Origin: Actinomadura_E scrupuli
Lineage (GTDB): Bacteria; Actinomycetota; Actinomycetes; Streptosporangiales; Streptosporangiaceae
Reading direction: 5' to 3'
DNA length: 64,000 nt
Assembly: GCF_050971785.1 (NCBI RefSeq)
Contig: NZ_JBPCCU010000011.1
Location: 290,699 to 354,698 of the forward strand
The translations under genes were made by a program, and so were the position numbers. This document shows, piece after piece, positions 33,107 through 44,391 of the stretch. The notes under the pieces are model-generated. The model had not been told where the DNA came from. It did not search any database and saw only the letters and a program-made list of their open reading frames with translations. Position 1 is the stretch's first letter; every line of letters begins with the position of its first letter.

Positions 33107-34003
33107 TCAGGGTGCCGGGTCGAGCCGCGCGAGGAGCGCGGTGAGCGTCGAGCCGAGGGGGGCGTCCAGGGTCAGCAGGGCGTGGGCGTCACCGCGGGTG
33201 GGCCCGTGGTTGATGATCACGATGGGTATCGTGAGCTTCGTCGCATGGCGTACGAACCGGTAGCCGGACATCACGGTCAGCGAGGACCCGAGCACGACCA
33301 GCACGCCGGCCCGCCCGGCCAGCGCAAAGCACTCCTCGACGCGTGGCCGCGGCACGTTCTCGCCGAAGAACACCACGTCGGGTTTGAGCAGGCCCCCGCA
33401 GTCGGCGCAGTCCACGATGCGGAAGTCCGCCACCTGGTCGTCGGCCAGGACGGCGTCCCCGTCGGGGTTGATCCCGCTCGCCCAGGCGGTCCAGCCGGGG
33501 TTGGCCGCACGCAACCGCCGGTCCAGGGCCTCGCGGGAGGTGCGCCGGCCGCAGCCCAGGCAGAGCACGCGGGCGAGGCTGCCGTGCAACTCGATCACCT
33601 GCCGCGCACCGGCCGCCTGATGCAGCCCGTCGACGTTCTGGGTGATGATCCCGGCGAGCAGCCCGCGGCGCTCCAGCTCGGCGACCGCGTGATGACCGGC
33701 GTTCGGGACGGCGCCGGCGATGTGCCGCCAGCCCTGATGGCTGCGCGCCCAGTACCTCTGGCGGGCCGCGGCGCTGCCGGTGAAGGTCTGGTACGTCATC
33801 GGCTCGGCCCGCCGGGTCCGCCCGCTCGGCCCCCGGTAGTCGGGGATACCGGACTCCGTGGACAGCCCGGCGCCGCTCAGGATCACCGCCCCACCGTCCG
33901 CGACGAGATCGGCCAGGGCCTCGAACCGCGCGGTGGTGAGCACGTCCCGCGGGTCCGCCGGGCCACCGTCGACCTCGTCCGCTGCCGTAGTCACGCCTTC
34001 CAT
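33107..34003 (-). CDS. Sir2-family NAD-dependent deacylase
   Basis: The 298-residue sirtuin has SGAGLSTESGIPDYRG, TQNVDGLHQAAG, catalytic His in IELHGSL, two zinc Cys pairs (CLGCG and CADCGG), and VVLGSSLTV. It removes acyl groups from lysines using NAD. The ATG at 34003 was used; a conserved core starts about 25 residues later. It lies upstream of dinB on the same strand with a 33-bp gap that contains the SOS box. Confidence 0.93.
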   Translation of the reverse strand: MEGVTTAADEVDGGPADPRDVLTTARFEALADLVADGGAVILSGAGLSTESGIPDYRGPSGRTRRAEPMTYQTFTGSAAARQRYWARSHQGWRHIAGAVPNAGHHAVAELERRGLLAGIITQNVDGLHQAAGARQVIELHGSLARVLCLGCGRRTSREALDRRLRAANPGWTAWASGINPDGDAVLADDQVADFRIVDCADCGGLLKPDVVFFGENVPRPRVEECFALAGRAGVLVVLGSSLTVMSGYRFVRHATKLTIPIVIINHGPTRGDAHALLTLDAPLGSTLTALLARLDPAP

Positions 34004-34078
34004 GGTGCCCGACGTCCGCGCCTGCCCGGCCCGCCGCCTCCCACCACGGCCGTCCGGCCCTCGCCAGGGCGCGCGAGA

Positions 34079-34597
34079 ATGACGTCCATGGAGAGCCGCA
34101 GGAGCGCGTCGCCGCTTTCAGGCGGTCCGGGCCGCCCCCGGCGGCGGGCCGGGGCACCGGTCCCGCTGGTGGGCGCGGTCGCGGCGCTGGGCAGCGGCCT
34201 GCCGTCCACGGTGCACGCGCTGGCGACCGGCGGCGACCTGCTCCAGGCCACCCGTGCGGCGGCCACCCTCGTGCCCGGCCGGCCGGACCGGCGGGGCCGG
34301 GACCGGCGGGAGGTGATGCTCGGCGTCGCGGTCCACCTGGTCGTCTCCGCCGGCTGGACGGTGGTGCTCACCGCCGTCGACCGGCGCCGCAGGCTCGGCC
34401 TGCCCGGTGGCATCACGGCGGGCCTGCTCATCGCCGCGCTCGACCTCGAGATCATCGGCCGCAGCCGCCCGGCGATCCGCGCTCTGCCACGGCTCCCCCA
34501 GTGGCTCGACCACATCGCCTTCGGCGCCATCGTCGGCGTTCTGCTCGGCGGTCGCGGGGGCCTGGAGCCACGGCCGGATCCCCCGCCGCCCGCCTGA
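34079..34597 (+). CDS. Membrane protein of unknown function
   Basis: The protein of about 170 residues has three or four hydrophobic segments (VPLVGAVAALGSGLPSTVHA, VMLGVAVHLVVSAGWTVVLT, GGITAGLLIAALDLEIIG, LDHIAFGAIVGVLL). I do not recognise a named family. Two in-frame starts, ATG 34079 and ATG 34088, are both possible; neither has a clear ribosome site. It is divergent from the sirtuin gene. Confidence 0.65.
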   Translation: MTSMESRRSASPLSGGPGRPRRRAGAPVPLVGAVAALGSGLPSTVHALATGGDLLQATRAAATLVPGRPDRRGRDRREVMLGVAVHLVVSAGWTVVLTAVDRRRRLGLPGGITAGLLIAALDLEIIGRSRPAIRALPRLPQWLDHIAFGAIVGVLLGGRGGLEPRPDPPPPA

Positions 34598-34654
34598 CCT
34601 CCGGCGCCGTTCCCGGGTCTTGACACCGCCCGGGCACCGATGGATTTTGAACAT

Positions 34655-36205
34655 ATGTCCAGAACAGTTGTTCAGACCGCGGGCCCGGCCACGCGCCGGC
34701 CCCGTTTCCCGATGAGCCGTGACGTGGCCGTCGTGGGCGGCGGGCTCGCGGGCATGGCGACCGCCGCCCGGCTGCAGGCGGCCGGGCTGTCGACGGTGGT
34801 GCTCGAGGCGCACGGCCATGTGGGCGGGTGCGCGGGTTACTACCGGCGGCGGGGATTCTCCTTCGACGTGGGCGCGACGACGCTGGTCGACTTCGAGCCC
34901 GGTGGCGTGGGCGCCGAACTGCTGGGCGACGTCGGGATGCCCGCGTTCCCCGCGGAGGCGCTGCCGGGGTACCTCGCCTGGCTGCCCGATCGCAAGGTCA
35001 CCCTCTACCGCGACCGGGAGCGCTGGCATCGCGAGCGGCTGCGGGCGCTGGGCGGCACGGCGGAGCACCGGGCCTTCTGGTCCCACCTCGATCATGTCTC
35101 GGACGTCTTCTGGGCGGCGAGCCGGGCGGGCGTGCGGATGCCGATGCGCACCCCGGCGGACGCCGTGCACAACCTCAGGGCGCTGGGGCCCCGTCACCTC
35201 CCGCTCGCCCGCCGCCTGGGCATGACGCTCGGGGACGTGCTCGCCGAGCACGGGCTCCGCCGGGATCTGCCGCTGGTGGGGCTGCTGTCGATGCTGGTGG
35301 AGGACACCGTGCACAGCACGGTCGACCGGGCCCCCTTGATCAACGCTGCGCTGGGCGTGACCATCCGCGGCGCCGGGCTGTCCCGCGCGCAGGGCGGCAT
35401 GCGGGGATTCTGGCGGCGGTTCACCACCCACTACCGCGGGCTGGGAGGAGAGGTGCGGGTGGGCTGCCCGGTCGAGTCGGTGACCGGCCGGGCGGGCGCC
35501 TTCGAGGTGCGCACCTCCCAGGGGACCGTGCACGCGGCTCAGGTGGTGAGCGCCGTCCCGGCGGGCACCACCGCGCGGATCTGCCCGGAGCTCGCCGGCC
35601 GGCTCCGGCCCTACCTCGAACGTGACGCGGCGGATCTGGGCGGTGCGATCATCGTCTTCCTCGGAGTGCCCGACGACGAGGTCGGCGGGCAGGAGTTCAC
35701 CCACCACCAGTTGCTGGGCGACTACCGGCGGCCGCTGGGAGACGGCAACAACATGTTCGTCTCGGTCTCCGCGCCCGGCGACACCGACAGCGCGCCGCCC
35801 GGCCATCGGGCCGTGATGCTGTCCACGCACACCGAGCTGGGCACCTGGGAGGGCCTCGGGGACACCGACCACCAGGTGCGCAGCAGGGAGATCGGCGAGC
35901 GGCTGGTCGGCCTGGCCCGCCAGGTCCACCCACATCTCGGCGAGCGGGCCCTCGTCCGGGAGGTGGGCACCCCCCGGGCCTACGAGCGGTACGCCTTCCG
36001 CCCGCGCGGCGCGGTCGGCGGCGTCCATCAGAGGCTCGGCAACTCCAACCAGCACGCGATCCCGCATTCGCTGGGCGTGCCAGGTCTCTGGCTGGTGGGT
36101 GACTCGGTCTGGCCCGGTCTCGGCACGGTGGCGTGCGCGCTCGGCAGCAGGATCGTGGCCGGCAAGGCGCTGCGCGCGTCCCGGCGGATAGGGCGCCTTC
36201 GGTGA
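34655..36205 (+). CDS. CrtI/CrtD-like FAD-dependent carotenoid oxidoreductase
   Basis: The protein has about 516 residues. The Rossmann FAD motif VAVVGGGLAGMATAARLQAA is followed by LEAHGHVGGCAGYY and FSFDVGATTLVDFEPGG. The C-terminal flavin segment (VPGLWLVGDSVWPGLGTVAC) is characteristic of phytoene-desaturase relatives such as CrtD and CrtISO. Carotenoid desaturation or isomerisation is the likely reaction. An ATG at 34640 is also in frame. It overlaps the next gene (GTGA), and the operon includes a His-box desaturase and a TetR fusion. No phytoene synthase is visible in the window. Confidence 0.85.
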   Translation: MSRTVVQTAGPATRRPRFPMSRDVAVVGGGLAGMATAARLQAAGLSTVVLEAHGHVGGCAGYYRRRGFSFDVGATTLVDFEPGGVGAELLGDVGMPAFPAEALPGYLAWLPDRKVTLYRDRERWHRERLRALGGTAEHRAFWSHLDHVSDVFWAASRAGVRMPMRTPADAVHNLRALGPRHLPLARRLGMTLGDVLAEHGLRRDLPLVGLLSMLVEDTVHSTVDRAPLINAALGVTIRGAGLSRAQGGMRGFWRRFTTHYRGLGGEVRVGCPVESVTGRAGAFEVRTSQGTVHAAQVVSAVPAGTTARICPELAGRLRPYLERDAADLGGAIIVFLGVPDDEVGGQEFTHHQLLGDYRRPLGDGNNMFVSVSAPGDTDSAPPGHRAVMLSTHTELGTWEGLGDTDHQVRSREIGERLVGLARQVHPHLGERALVREVGTPRAYERYAFRPRGAVGGVHQRLGNSNQHAIPHSLGVPGLWLVGDSVWPGLGTVACALGSRIVAGKALRASRRIGRLR

Positions 36206-36990
36206 TCACCATGGAGCCGCCCCGGCTGGCCGAGCTCGGCACCGACCTGCTCGTCACCACCCGGCGCCGCCGGATCGTCGCCCTGGCGCTGCCCTTCCTG
36301 GGCGTCGGGGTCTACGCCGCGGCCGCCTGGCTGCGGTGGTGGTGGATCACACCGGTCATCGTGTTCGGGATCTTCGTCGCCATCGTGACGGTGATCCACG
36401 ACGTCGTGCACCGGTCCCTGGGCCTGGGCCGCCGCGCCTCGGAGTGGGCGCTGTTCCTCCTCGGGGCCGTGCTCCTGGAGAGCGGCCACGCCTACCGGGC
36501 CACCCATCTGCAGCATCACCGGCTCTTCCCGAGCAAGGACGACCCGGAGGGGCATCCGGCCGACCTGAGTACGCTGGGCGCGATCCTCTACGGCCCGGTC
36601 TTCCTGCCCCGCCTGTGGTGGTGGGCGTTCCGGCGGAAGAACGCGCAGCGCGGCTGGCTGCTCGCGGAGGCCGCCGTGCCGCTCGCGGCGGTCGCCGGCG
36701 GCGTAGTGTTCTCGCGTGGTCTGCTCGTGTACGCCGTGCTGACGATCGTCGGCAGCTGGGTCTACCCGCTGCTGACGGTCCATCTGCCGCACTACGGCTA
36801 CGGCGACACGCCGCTGACGCAGACCCGCACCCTGCGGGGAAGGGTGGTGCCCGCCCTCTTCCTGGAGCTGACCTACCACCTGGAGCACCACCTCTACCCC
36901 CAGGTGCCCAGCCACCACCTCGCGACGCTCGGGCGGCGGCTCGATCCCTTCCTCGATCAGGCCGGGGTGGCGCCATGGCGGGTGATCTGA
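36202..36990 (+). CDS. Fatty-acid-desaturase-family membrane di-iron enzyme (carotenoid hydroxylase/ketolase-like)
   Basis: The 262-residue integral membrane protein has all three His boxes: HDVVHR, HLQHHR and HLEHH, with four or so membrane helices between them. This is the FA_desaturase fold, which includes beta-carotene ketolases, hydroxylases and lipid desaturases. Placement directly behind a CrtI/CrtD-like gene favours a carotenoid substrate. GTG 36202 overlaps the upstream stop; ATG 36211 is an alternative start. Confidence 0.87.
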   Translation: MITMEPPRLAELGTDLLVTTRRRRIVALALPFLGVGVYAAAAWLRWWWITPVIVFGIFVAIVTVIHDVVHRSLGLGRRASEWALFLLGAVLLESGHAYRATHLQHHRLFPSKDDPEGHPADLSTLGAILYGPVFLPRLWWWAFRRKNAQRGWLLAEAAVPLAAVAGGVVFSRGLLVYAVLTIVGSWVYPLLTVHLPHYGYGDTPLTQTRTLRGRVVPALFLELTYHLEHHLYPQVPSHHLATLGRRLDPFLDQAGVAPWRVI

Positions 36991-36994
36991 GCCC

Positions 36995-37930
36995 ATGACC
37001 CGGCGTGCCGAGACGAGGGAGAAGATCCTGCGGGCGACCGTACGGACCCTGGCCACCGAGGGTTTCGGCGGCACGACCGCCCGCTCTATCGCCCGGAACG
37101 GCGGGTTCGCCCCGGGCGTCATCTACTACCACTTCGAGGACCTGACCGACCTGCTGCTGGCCGCGCTGCACCACACCAGCGAGCTGCGCCTGATCCGTTA
37201 CACCGAGGTGCTCGCTCCGCCGGTGAGCGGTGTCGCGCTGCTCGCCCGGCTCCGCGAGCTGTACGCGGAGGACCTGACCGAAGGGCACATCCCGGCCGTA
37301 CAGGAGCTGATCGCCGGGGCGTCCGGATCACCTGAGCTGCGGAAGGGCATCCGCCCGTACGTGGACCGCTGGGAGGACTTCGCCGCGCAGGCCGCCCTGC
37401 GGCTCCTCGCGGGCACCCCGCTGGAAGGCCTGATCCCCGAGCGGGAGATCGGCACCGTCGTGGTCGCCCTGTTCCTCGGCCTCCAGACCCTGACCCACCT
37501 CGACCGGGAGTACTCGCAGGCCGAGGCGCTGTTCGCCGCGGCCGAGCCGATGGCGGCGATGTGGGACGCGCTCACCGGCGCGGACGCCCCGTCCCAGGGC
37601 CCCGTCCGTCATCGCCGGCCCGGCCGCGGCCACCTGAAGGGATGGCGCAAACCCGAGGGCGCCGTGATGCTCACCCGCCCCGGCCGGTGGTCGAACCCGT
37701 ACAAGATCCAGCCCTACGGCCCGTACACCCGGGACGAGGCCATCGACCTGTTCGAGGCCGACCTGATCGCCGGACGGCTCGTCACCGGGAAGGGCCGGGA
37801 GCCGCTCGGCATCGACGACGCACGCCGCGAGCTGGCCGGCAAGGACCTGGTGTGCGCGTGCGGGCCGGACGAGCGCTGCCACGGGGACGTGCTCCTGCGC
37901 TGGGCCAACGGCTCCGACCGGCCCGGCTGA
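36995..37930 (+). CDS. TetR-family regulator fused to a DUF4326 domain
   Basis: Residues 1-200 are a normal TetR regulator (TREKILRATVRTLATEGFGG, TARSIARNGGFAPGVIYYHF). Residues 205-311 are DUF4326: LKGWRKPEGAVMLTRPGRWS, NPYKIQPYGPYTRDEAIDLF, and the C-terminal CACGPDERCHGDVLL. There is no stop codon or in-frame start between them, so the sequence encodes one polypeptide. DUF4326 proteins usually stand alone; their function is unknown. It follows the desaturase by four bases, so it probably regulates the carotenoid-type operon. The two domains may instead reflect a lost stop. Confidence 0.85.
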   Translation: MTRRAETREKILRATVRTLATEGFGGTTARSIARNGGFAPGVIYYHFEDLTDLLLAALHHTSELRLIRYTEVLAPPVSGVALLARLRELYAEDLTEGHIPAVQELIAGASGSPELRKGIRPYVDRWEDFAAQAALRLLAGTPLEGLIPEREIGTVVVALFLGLQTLTHLDREYSQAEALFAAAEPMAAMWDALTGADAPSQGPVRHRRPGRGHLKGWRKPEGAVMLTRPGRWSNPYKIQPYGPYTRDEAIDLFEADLIAGRLVTGKGREPLGIDDARRELAGKDLVCACGPDERCHGDVLLRWANGSDRPG

Positions 37931-38931
37931 CCGGAGGGAGCCGCGCGGCCGGCGGTCACCGGTAGCCGTCGGGGGCCGGCGTCGAGCCCGGGCTCGCGGA
38001 CCTCTTCGATGAACCGCCAGATGTCGGGCCGGGAGCCGTCCAGGTCGGTGAAACCGTACTCGGCCGCGAGCTGGGCGGAGCTGACCGACCGCTGGTTCCA
38101 TCGCGCCCGGTGCGGGTCCGCGGCCAGCGCGACGACCGCGCGCCCGACGAATCGCGGGGACTCCGACAGCGCGAAGTCGGCAGGGGCGGGAGGGCGGCCG
38201 TCCACGGCGCCCGGATCGAGCGCGTCGCGCCAGTTGTCCTCGGAGACGCCGAAGTTGTCGAGCATCATCTCCGAACGCAGCCATCCGGGCGTGACGGCGA
38301 CGGCGGTGGCCTCGTGCCGGGCCAGCTCGTGCCCCTGGGAGTAGGCCAGCCGGTTCACCGCGACCTTGGCCAGGTCGTAGAACACAGAGATCCGGTAGCG
38401 GGACGCGTTGTAGCCGGTGGTGCCGTCGGTCATCTCGACGAGCAGGCCCCCGGGCTGATCGATCAGGAGCGGGAGGAGGTGATGGGAGGTGATCAGATGG
38501 GTGTCGACGGCGAGCCGGAGGATGCGCAGGCCCTTGTAGAGATCGTGCTCCCACACGGGGGTGTTCCAGTCCGCCGGGCCGCCCTTGAGCAGCTCGGCCC
38601 CCCAAATGTCGTTGACGAGCACGTCGATGTGGCCGTGGTCGGCGCGGATCCGGTCGGCCAGGTCCTTCACCTGGCCGCTCTCCAGATGGTCGACCGCGAC
38701 CGCGACACCGGTGCCGCCGAGCCGCGTGACCAGGTCGGCGGTCTCCTCGATGGTCTCGGCACGGTCGTAGTCGGACCGGATCGCTCGTACGCTGCTGCTG
38801 CGGCCCGTGCAGACGACCGTCGCACCGGCCTCGCCCAGGGCGGCGGCGATCCCGCGCCCGGCGCCCCGGGTCGCCCCGGCGACGACGGCCACGCGCCCGC
38901 GCAGTGCGTCTCGATCCGGCGACCAGCCCAC
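37714..38931 (-). CDS. Short-chain dehydrogenase with apparent C-terminal frameshift
   Basis: Residues 1-320 are an SDR: VAVVAGATRGAGRGIAAALG for NAD(P) binding and the catalytic SxxxYDLAK region (YRISVFYDLAKVAVNR). The frame continues through 37956 into about 80 residues that run antisense to the DUF4326 domain and look like shadow sequence. Removing one G from the run at 37971-37975 gives the ending AGPDGYR-stop at 37956, 26 bp from the neighbouring stop. I infer a one-base insertion (true or sequencing error). The GTG start is 38931. Confidence 0.82.
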   Translation of the reverse strand: MGWSPDRDALRGRVAVVAGATRGAGRGIAAALGEAGATVVCTGRSSSVRAIRSDYDRAETIEETADLVTRLGGTGVAVAVDHLESGQVKDLADRIRADHGHIDVLVNDIWGAELLKGGPADWNTPVWEHDLYKGLRILRLAVDTHLITSHHLLPLLIDQPGGLLVEMTDGTTGYNASRYRISVFYDLAKVAVNRLAYSQGHELARHEATAVAVTPGWLRSEMMLDNFGVSEDNWRDALDPGAVDGRPPAPADFALSESPRFVGRAVVALAADPHRARWNQRSVSSAQLAAEYGFTDLDGSRPDIWRFIEEVREPGLDAGPRRLPVTAGRAAPSGQPGRSEPLAQRRSTSPWQRSSGPHAHTRSLPASSRRASSMPSGSRPFPVTSRPAIRSASNRSMASSRVYGP

Positions 38932-38997
38932 AGCCGAATTCTGCCAGCGCCCTGCCGCCCCCGACGGTGATCTCGCGAGATCATGCGCGTATCGGCG

Positions 38998-39594
38998 TCA
39001 GCCGCTCGGCGGCGTGATCCACCTGCTCACCGCCAGCCGGCCGGTGGTGCCGAGATCGATGCCGCCGCCGGGCGTCAGCGTCTGCGCCGGTTGCCCGGCG
39101 GCCGGGATGATCTCCAGGTGCCGTCCGGTCACCGCCGGTACCGACGGGTCGGTGACCGTGTTGCGCCACACCACGACCGCCGCCAGACGACCGCCCGGCG
39201 CCGCCGTCACCCGCTGCGGCCGGCCCTCGAACCGCTCGATGCGGGAGATCGCCGCCGTCCCCTCCAGGACCGCGACCCCGAGCGGCCGGCGCCGGTCATC
39301 GAGGACCCGTACGGCCGGATGTCCCTGCACGGTGTACGGCTCGGTACCGCAGTTGACCAGGTCGATGCGCATCGCCCGCAGGCCCATGGCCGCGTCGATC
39401 GGACCGGCCGTGAGGGTGACCCCGGCCGACGGGCACCCGGGCGCCGCGGTCGCGGTGACCGGCGGCGTGAGCGCGATGCCCTGCCTCGGCGCCGAGGTGC
39501 AGGCGCCGGTCGCGGCGATCAAAGCGATCATGGCGAGCGGCGGGCCCGCGCGGCGGGCGGCCGCACGACCGGACACGGCAGATGACGGGTACAT
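38998..39594 (-). CDS. DUF4232 lipoprotein
   Basis: The 198-residue protein has a signal peptide (RAGPPLAMIALIAA) and a lipobox ATGAC. The DUF4232 domain follows: GCPSAGVTLTAGPIDAAMGL, RIDLVNCGTEPYTVQGHPAV, and the late GRLAAVVVWRN. It is exported and lipid-anchored; function unknown. It is divergent from the S4-domain gene, with 131 bp between them. Confidence 0.85.
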   Translation of the reverse strand: MYPSSAVSGRAAARRAGPPLAMIALIAATGACTSAPRQGIALTPPVTATAAPGCPSAGVTLTAGPIDAAMGLRAMRIDLVNCGTEPYTVQGHPAVRVLDDRRRPLGVAVLEGTAAISRIERFEGRPQRVTAAPGGRLAAVVVWRNTVTDPSVPAVTGRHLEIIPAAGQPAQTLTPGGGIDLGTTGRLAVSRWITPPSG

Positions 39595-39725
39595 ACGACG
39601 ATCTTGCCCTGACCTGCCCGCCCCTCGCCGGCCGCCCCCTCTCGCCCGCCGCCGGCCGGGCCGCCCCCTCCTGATGATCTTCGCCGCGGACGCGGTGCAC
39701 GCGCGGACCGCATTACAGTGACGGG

Positions 39726-40133
39726 ATGGCGGGTGAGCAGGTGAGCGCTCGGGTGGACGTCTGGATCTGGTCGGTGCGGTTGGCCAAGAGCCGTTCGGTC
39801 GCGTCCGACGCCTGCCGGGGCGGGCATGTGCGGATCAACGGGGTACGGGTCAAGCCCGCGCACGCGATCCGGGTCGGTGACGAGGTACGGCTCCGGCAGG
39901 AGGGTTACGAGCGCATCGTGGTCGTCACCCGGATCATCAGCAAGCGCGTCGGCGCCCCCGTGGCCGCCGAGTGCTATATCGACAAGAGCCCGCCGCCTCC
40001 CCCGCGCCAACTCGCGGTGGCCGTTCGCGCCCGCGGCGCCGGGCGCCCCACCAAACGCGAGCGCCGGAGCATCGAGAAGCTCTTCGGGCGCCCTGCCACC
40101 GAGCGGGGAGACCGCAGGGACCGTACGGACTGA
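39726..40133 (+). CDS. S4-domain RNA-binding protein (Hsp15/HslR-like)
   Basis: The 135-residue protein has the S4 RNA-binding domain at residues 8-70 (RVDVWIWSVRLAKSRSVASD, ACRGGHVRINGVRVKPAHAI) and a basic C-terminal tail (RPTKRERRSIEKLFGR). In the Hsp15 family this protein rescues stalled 50S subunits carrying peptidyl-tRNA. Length and tail match the actinobacterial form. GTGACGGG precedes the ATG. Confidence 0.9.
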   Translation: MAGEQVSARVDVWIWSVRLAKSRSVASDACRGGHVRINGVRVKPAHAIRVGDEVRLRQEGYERIVVVTRIISKRVGAPVAAECYIDKSPPPPPRQLAVAVRARGAGRPTKRERRSIEKLFGRPATERGDRRDRTD

Positions 40134-40145
40134 GAAGGCGCCGGG

Positions 40146-40505
40146 TCAGGTGCGCGTCAGGCGCTCGGCGTGGTCTCTGTCCTGCGCCGGGACGTCGATG
40201 GGGCCGCTGTCGTGCAGCCGCCACCGGGTGGTCACGCCGTCCGGGCCGTGCAGGCGGCCCTCGGCCAGGGCGGTGTCGATGCGCTGCCGCACGGTGTCCT
40301 CCGCCTCTGGTTCGGCGGCGAAGAGTATCCGCAGACGCACGTGCCCGCCGATCCGTTCCGCGCCGGTGTGGTGCGGTGCCAGCGGGCACGGCGGCTCGTG
40401 CTCCCAGTGCCCGCACAGCGCCACCGTGATCAGGGCCCCCGGCGCTCGCACGTCGGCAGCCGGCTCCATGACCAGAACCGCCTCGTGCGCGTACGCCTGA
40501 CGCAT
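40146..40505 (-). CDS. Conserved hypothetical protein
   Basis: The 119-residue protein begins MRQAYAHEAVLVMEPAADVR and has ALCGHWEHEPPCPLAPHHT, a Cys/His-rich segment that could bind metal, and a C-terminal SGPIDVPAQDRDHAE. I do not recognise a named domain. Third-position G/C bias supports coding. ATG 40505. It is convergent with the S4 gene and co-directional with metH, which ends 75 bp upstream. Confidence 0.7.
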   Translation of the reverse strand: MRQAYAHEAVLVMEPAADVRAPGALITVALCGHWEHEPPCPLAPHHTGAERIGGHVRLRILFAAEPEAEDTVRQRIDTALAEGRLHGPDGVTTRWRLHDSGPIDVPAQDRDHAERLTRT

Positions 40506-40579
40506 GAGACCACTATCCCAGGTCGCCCGCCGCCTGCCGAGCCGCGGCGGCGGACCACCGATCCGGCCGCCGGTCCGGG

Positions 40580-44224
<3,645 letters not shown>

Positions 44225-44266
44225 CGGACCACCTCCCGTCATGGGAGGCGCCCTTGCTGAACAACG

Positions 44267-44314
44267 CAGGTCGAGCGTGGCGGACTTGAGCCCGTTGCAG
44301 CGCCTCTCGACCTG
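44267..44314 (-). ncRNA. S-adenosylhomocysteine (SAH) riboswitch
   Basis: On the minus strand a 9-bp stem CAGGTCGAG / CTCGACCTG encloses the conserved core GAGAGGCGCTGCAACGGG and GCCACGCTCGACC. This follows the SAH-motif consensus (GAGGAGCGCTGCAAC ... AGGCTCG). It lies about 25 bp upstream of the metH coding region. SAH riboswitches turn on SAH-recycling and methionine-cycle genes, metH included, when SAH accumulates. Confidence 0.8.
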
Positions 44315-44391
44315 GCGAACGACGATATCGAAAGGGACGCTCCGAGGGAAACGTCCGCCCCCTTCTCGCCGTCATCGGCACGGCCGGGCGT

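Noticed and set aside
34647..34660. Second SOS box at the start of the CrtI/CrtD-like gene
   Set aside because: GAACATATGTCC shares the core with the dinB site, but the right half lacks GTTCG and the gene is not a repair gene.
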